Positions 6,702 through 9,680 of a stretch of 9,680 nt of DNA are shown here, one piece after another. The translations under genes were made by a program, and so were the position numbers. The DNA is from Paracoccus sp. (in: a-proteobacteria) (GTDB taxonomy: Bacteria > Pseudomonadota > Alphaproteobacteria > Rhodobacterales > Rhodobacteraceae): positions 1 to 9,680 of the forward strand of contig JAPSIP010000039.1 of NCBI GenBank assembly GCA_031178645.1. Reading direction: 5' to 3'. The number at the start of each line of letters is the position of its first letter. Position 1 is the first letter of the stretch. Below the pieces are notes generated by a model. The model saw nothing but the letters and a program-made list of their open reading frames with translations. It did no database searches and was not told the origin of the DNA.

Positions 6702-7756
6702 TAGGGCAGCGGATACTGCTTGTGCAGCCGGTCGATGGCCTTGCGCAGATCGTCGGGCAAGGGCTTGCCCAGGCCCGCGATCAGGTGGTCGAGCTGGTCC
6801 ATCCGCGTGGCGCCGATGATCGGCACCACCTTGAAGGGCCGCGTCAACTGCCAGGCGATCGCCATGTGGATCGTGTCCCAGCCATGTTCGGCTGCCAGGG
6901 CGTGATAAGCCTCGGTCGCGGCAATGGCCTGCGGGGTCTTGCGCCCGCCCAGGTTGCCCGGCCCGCCCGTGGCCTTGTCGACGGCCGCGCGGCTGCCATC
7001 CGGCATCGCGCCGCCCGAATACTTGCCCGACAACAGGCCCGCTGCCAGCGGGGAATAAGACAGAAGCGTCACATCCTCGTTCACCGCGACCTCGGCCAGA
7101 TCGGTGTCGTACAGGCGATAAAGCAGCGAATATTCGTTCTGGATCGATGCCATGCGCGGGCCGCCGATCTGGTCGGCCACATCGCACCAGCGGGCCAGGC
7201 CCCAGGCGGATTCGTTCGACAGGCCGACGGCGCGGATCTTGCCGGCCTTGCGGGCATCCTCCAGGGCGTGTAGCACATCGGCCATGTGATCCAGCGTCTG
7301 CTGCTTCGACTGCTTGGAGGGATCATAGGTCCAGTTCTGGCGGAAGGCATAGCTGCCGCGCACCGGCCAGTGCATCTGGTAAAGGTCGATCCGATCCGTC
7401 TGCAGCCGCTTCAGCGAGGCGTTGATGGCCGCAGCAACAATGGCCCCGTCATAGGGCGCGCTGTCACGGACCATCTGGCTGGGGCCGGTGATCTTGGTGG
7501 CGATTTCCACCCGGTCGCGGTTGCCGGTCCGCGCAATCCAGTTGCCGACGATGGTTTCGGTCAGCCCGATGGTTTCGCGCCGGACGGGGTTCACGGGATA
7601 CATCTCGGCCGTGTCCAGGAAGGTGATCCCTTCGTCCAGGGCGCGGTCGATCTGGGCATGGCCGTCCGCCTCGGCCGTCTGGTTGCCGAAGGTCATGGTC
7701 CCCAGGCAGACTTCGCTGACCTCGACATCGCTGCCGCCCAGTTTCACGCGCTTCAT
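6698..7756 (-). CDS. Aldo-keto reductase, Tas-like
   Basis: A 352-residue NADP(H)-dependent oxidoreductase of the AKR superfamily, closest by eye to E. coli Tas (346 residues): shared features include LGTMTFG near residue 19, DTAEMYPV, GLTETIVGNW, LKRLQTDRIDLYQMHWP and SNESAWG. The catalytic tetrad is complete: Asp48, Tyr53, Lys88, His129. The C-terminal part contains SYSPLAAGLLSGKY and IIGATRMDQL, the usual cofactor-phosphate region. Tas can complement a tyrosine auxotroph in E. coli, but its normal substrate is unclear, so none is given here. The ATG at 7756 has AAGGGA a few bases upstream. The gene is preceded by the 7775-7807 hairpin and followed 57 bases later by cbpA; co-transcription is possible but unproven. 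Confidence 0.9.
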   Translation of the reverse strand: MKRVKLGGSDVEVSEVCLGTMTFGNQTAEADGHAQIDRALDEGITFLDTAEMYPVNPVRRETIGLTETIVGNWIARTGNRDRVEIATKITGPSQMVRDSAPYDGAIVAAAINASLKRLQTDRIDLYQMHWPVRGSYAFRQNWTYDPSKQSKQQTLDHMADVLHALEDARKAGKIRAVGLSNESAWGLARWCDVADQIGGPRMASIQNEYSLLYRLYDTDLAEVAVNEDVTLLSYSPLAAGLLSGKYSGGAMPDGSRAAVDKATGGPGNLGGRKTPQAIAATEAYHALAAEHGWDTIHMAIAWQLTRPFKVVPIIGATRMDQLDHLIAGLGKPLPDDLRKAIDRLHKQYPLPY

Positions 7757-7774
7757 GATGGTCCCTTTCCTTGT

Positions 7775-7807
7775 GTCGCGCGCACGTTAGCGATAGCGCG
7801 CGGCGAC
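7775..7807 (-). terminator. GC-rich hairpin after the ABC transporter operon
   Basis: Arms at 7775-7785 and 7796-7807 pair over 11 positions, with one bulged base, one G-T wobble and a 10-base loop. It falls in the 60-base gap between the DppF-like stop codon (7817) and the reductase start (7756). It lacks a T-run, so it may end or attenuate transcription, protect the 3' end of the ABC mRNA, or shape the reductase leader. Confidence 0.45.
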
Positions 7808-7816
7808 GCAAGCGGG

Positions 7817-8569
7817 TCAGGCGCGGGCATAGCCTTCGGAGGCGGCGATCAACTGGCGGGTATAGTCCTGCCGCGCGGTGCCTTGTCGCAGGGCCTGGAC
7901 ATCCATCACCTCGACGATGCGGCCGCCCTGCATCACGGCCAGCCGGTCGCACATGTGGCCCACCACCGCCAGGTCATGGCTGACCATCACATAGGTCAGG
8001 CCGTGTTCAGCGCGCAGGTCGGCCAGCAGGTTCAGGATTTCCGCCTGCACGCTGACATCAAGCGCACTGGTCGGTTCGTCCAGCAGCAGCAGGCGCGGTT
8101 CGGCCGCAAGGGCGCGGGCGATGGCCACCCGCTGGCGCTGCCCGCCCGACAACTGGTGCGGATAGCGGAAGCGGAAGCCGCTGCCCAGCCCCACGTCGGA
8201 CAACAGCCGCGTGATGCGGCGGTCGATGTCGTCCATGCCCTGCAGGCGCAGGGTTTCCGACAGGACCGCATCGACCGAATGGCGAGGATGCAGGCTGGCA
8301 TACGGATCCTGGAAGACCATCTGCACGGTCTTGTAGAAGGCCCGGTCGCGGCGTCGTGCGCTCACTGCTTGTCCCGCGACTTCGATCGTGCCGGACCAGG
8401 TGTCGATCAGCCCGGCAATGGCGCGCAGGATGGTGGATTTGCCGGACCCGGATTCGCCCACCAGGCCGAAGCTTTCGCCCTGCGCCACGGTGAAGATGGC
8501 GTCCTGCACGGCGTCCACGCGGTCTGGGGCATGGCCGAACCAGACGTCCAGATGATCAACCGTCAGCAT
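7817..8569 (-). CDS. Peptide-type ABC transporter ATPase, DppF/OppF-like
   Basis: A 250-residue cytoplasmic ATPase subunit of a dipeptide/oligopeptide/nickel-type importer, the second of the pair. Motifs: Walker [10 protein letters not shown] (38-46), Q-loop Gln87, signature LSGGQRQ (140-146), Walker B LLLLDE (160-165), D-loop SALD, switch His198. All catalytic residues are present. It is shorter than E. coli DppF (about 330) because it ends soon after [17 protein letters not shown]. The start is taken at ATG 8569 ([11 protein letters not shown]), where ABC homology begins; a longer reading from TTG 8602 would translate the dispersed repeat. No clear Shine-Dalgarno precedes either start, so translation may depend on coupling to the upstream ATPase. 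The substrate cannot be told from sequence. Confidence 0.92.
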   Translation of the reverse strand: MLTVDHLDVWFGHAPDRVDAVQDAIFTVAQGESFGLVGESGSGKSTILRAIAGLIDTWSGTIEVAGQAVSARRRDRAFYKTVQMVFQDPYASLHPRHSVDAVLSETLRLQGMDDIDRRITRLLSDVGLGSGFRFRYPHQLSGGQRQRVAIARALAAEPRLLLLDEPTSALDVSVQAEILNLLADLRAEHGLTYVMVSHDLAVVGHMCDRLAVMQGGRIVEVMDVQALRQGTARQDYTRQLIAASEGYARA

Positions 8570-8588
8570 GGGCGGCACCGGGGGGATC

Positions 8589-8612
8589 GGGTATTTGGGC
8601 AACGAAGAAGCG
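8589..8612 (-). repeat. Dispersed intergenic 24-bp element, copy 2
   Basis: Identical over 24 bases to 2541-2564 and in the same orientation. It lies in the 48-base gap between the two ABC ATPase genes; on the minus strand it begins five bases after the TGA of the DppD-like gene. The GC-rich flank differs from copy 1, so only the core is shared exactly. Confidence 0.75.
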
Positions 8613-8617
8613 GCATG

Positions 8618-9496
8618 TCACAAGCCCCCCGGAAATTCGGTCTCGAGGCTCTGGCTGATCATGTCGCCGTCACGCCAGGCGTCCTGACGTTCCAGCACCG
8701 GCAGGCGGTCCACCGGCGCGTCAAGGCGCGGCAGGCTGTTCAGAAGCCCCTGGGTATAGGGGTGGCGGGCCTGGTGCAGGTCCCTGGCCGCCAGCGTTTC
8801 CACGATGCGACCCGCATACATGATCAGCACGCGGTCGCAGAACTGCGCGACCAGGTTCAGGTCGTGGCTGATGAAGATCAGGCCCATGCCCCGGTCGCGG
8901 ACAAGGCGGTCCATGATGTTCAAGACCTCGGTCCGCACCGACACGTCAAGCGCGCTTGTCGGTTCGTCCGCGATCAGGATTTCGGGATCGGGGGCCAGCA
9001 TCATCGCGATCATGATCCGCTGGCCCATGCCGCCCGAGACCTCGTGCGGATAGGCGCCCATGACCCGTTCCGGATCGCGGATCTGGACTGCGGCCAGCAT
9101 GTCGAGCGCCTTTTGCCGGGCCGCCGCGCGGTTGCCGCCTGCGTGGAGGCGATAAGCCTCGACGATCTGGTCGCCGATGGTCATCACCGGGTTCAGGCTG
9201 AACTTCGGGTCCTGCATGACCATGCTGATCCGCCTGCCGCGGATCTTGCGCATCCGGCGTTCCGGCAGGTTCAGGATCGACTGGCCCTCAAGCTCCATCC
9301 GGTCGGCGGTGACGCGACCGGGCGGGCGGACGAGGCCAAGAATCGCGCGGCCCGTCATGGACTTGCCGGACCCGGATTCGCCCACCACCCCCAGCCGTTC
9401 GCGGCCCAGGTCGAAGCTGACGCCGCGCACGGCGTCAAAGGTGCCCTGGCGCGTGGGAAAGGTCACGCGCAGGTTCTGGACCGACAGCAGCGTCAT
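8618..9496 (-). CDS. Peptide-type ABC transporter ATPase, DppD/OppD-like
   Basis: A 292-residue ATPase, first of the pair in a peptide-type importer. Motifs: Walker [10 protein letters not shown] (39-47), Q-loop Gln95 in [11 protein letters not shown], signature VSGGMGQR (153-160), Walker B ILIADE (173-178), SALD, and switch His211 in FISHDLN. The C-terminal [15 protein letters not shown] is the family's oligopeptide-ABC tail. The cysteine-rich RCP-type motif often found at the end of DppD is absent; the only cysteine is in QFCDRV. The ATG 9496-9494 overlaps the permease stop as ATGA, which fixes the start and implies translational coupling. It lies in the same frame as the next ATPase, separated by one TGA. 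Confidence 0.94.
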   Translation of the reverse strand: MTLLSVQNLRVTFPTRQGTFDAVRGVSFDLGRERLGVVGESGSGKSMTGRAILGLVRPPGRVTADRMELEGQSILNLPERRMRKIRGRRISMVMQDPKFSLNPVMTIGDQIVEAYRLHAGGNRAAARQKALDMLAAVQIRDPERVMGAYPHEVSGGMGQRIMIAMMLAPDPEILIADEPTSALDVSVRTEVLNIMDRLVRDRGMGLIFISHDLNLVAQFCDRVLIMYAGRIVETLAARDLHQARHPYTQGLLNSLPRLDAPVDRLPVLERQDAWRDGDMISQSLETEFPGGL

Positions 9497-9680
9497 TCCT
9501 TGGCCCCCTTCGGATCCAGCACGTCGCGCAAGCCGTCGCCCAGCAGGTTGAAGGCCATCGAGACGATGAAGATCGCGATCCCCGGCATGGCGGCGACCCA
9601 CCAGAAATCCAGGATATAGGTCCGCCCGTCCGAGATCATCGCCCCCCATTCCGGCATGGGCGGCTGCGCGCCAAGGCCCA
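9493..9680 (-). CDS. Peptide-type ABC permease, DppC/OppC-like, C-terminal end
   Basis: The last 62 or so codons of an inner-membrane permease that continues beyond the right edge. It reads [18 protein letters not shown], a hallmark of the last periplasmic loop of DppC/OppC/NikC, then a final hydrophobic helix ([20 protein letters not shown]) and the conserved tail [17 protein letters not shown]. It ends at TGA 9495-9493, sharing four bases with the ATG of the DppD-like ATPase. The permease pairs with a DppB-type subunit and a periplasmic binding protein, presumably encoded further right. Confidence 0.95.
   Translation of the reverse strand, partial: GLGAQPPMPEWGAMISDGRTYILDFWWVAAMPGIAIFIVSMAFNLLGDGLRDVLDPKGAKE

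Noticed and set aside
7817..8602. Starting the DppF-like ATPase at TTG 8602
   Set aside because: The extra eleven residues (proline-rich) are encoded by the dispersed repeat and its flank, with no ribosome site; homology begins at ATG 8569.
8439..9387. A 25-base identity between 8439-8463 and 9363-9387
   Set aside because: Both copies encode the Walker A region of the two paralogous ABC ATPases, so protein conservation and codon bias explain it. It is not an independent repeat element.
7286..9619. A 777-codon open frame on the plus strand across the ABC ATPase and reductase genes, and similar long antisense frames near 2547-3764, 4687-5778 and 5603-7273
   Set aside because: They lie opposite well-supported genes with complete catalytic motifs, and their translations show no recognisable domain. 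Long antisense frames are expected in DNA with GC-rich third positions.
1..9680. tRNA or rRNA genes, CRISPR arrays, phage or transposon genes, riboswitches
   Set aside because: No regularly spaced repeats, transposase or integrase coding, or recognisable RNA gene were seen. All gaps between genes are under 100 bases.

Overview
The window looks like chromosomal DNA of a high-GC alphaproteobacterium. The best guess is Rhodobacterales, near Paracoccus or Rhodobacter. This rests on strongly GC-biased third codon positions, the style of the proteins (ValS, Tas-like reductase, CbpA/CbpM, dipeptide-type ABC transporter) and a short intergenic repeat of a kind I associate with that order. The taxonomic call is inference; no rRNA or other marker gene is present.

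Layout: the left end (1-2492, + strand) is the 3' four-fifths of valS, the valyl-tRNA synthetase gene. It converges on a long run of minus-strand genes that fills the rest of the window. In the direction of transcription (right to left) these are: the 3' end of a DppC/OppC-type permease; two dipeptide/oligopeptide ABC ATPases (DppD-like, DppF-like); a Tas-like aldo-keto reductase; a CbpA-type DnaJ co-chaperone with its CbpM modulator; a MATE efflux transporter; a stand-alone Lrp/AsnC ligand-binding (RAM) protein; and a HisC-like PLP aminotransferase. Intergenic gaps are all under 100 bp. Several junctions are coupled: ATGA between permease and first ATPase, one base between cbpA and cbpM, and TGATG between the RAM protein and the aminotransferase.

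Likely functional units, inferred from spacing and family knowledge: (i) a peptide-type ABC importer, ending at a GC-rich hairpin near 7775-7807; (ii) the Tas-like reductase, followed by the cbpA-cbpM chaperone pair, which may have its own promoter over the reductase stop codon; (iii) a MATE exporter, RAM sensor and aminotransferase cluster that may link amino-acid sensing, turnover and export.

Most of the window is ordinary core genome, and I see no new defence, mobile or RNA system. Three things deserve a second look: a 258-bp patch inside valS with clearly lower GC and foreign-looking codon use; two identical 24-bp copies of a dispersed intergenic element, both in the same orientation just after minus-strand stop codons; and the tightly coupled RAM/aminotransferase pair.
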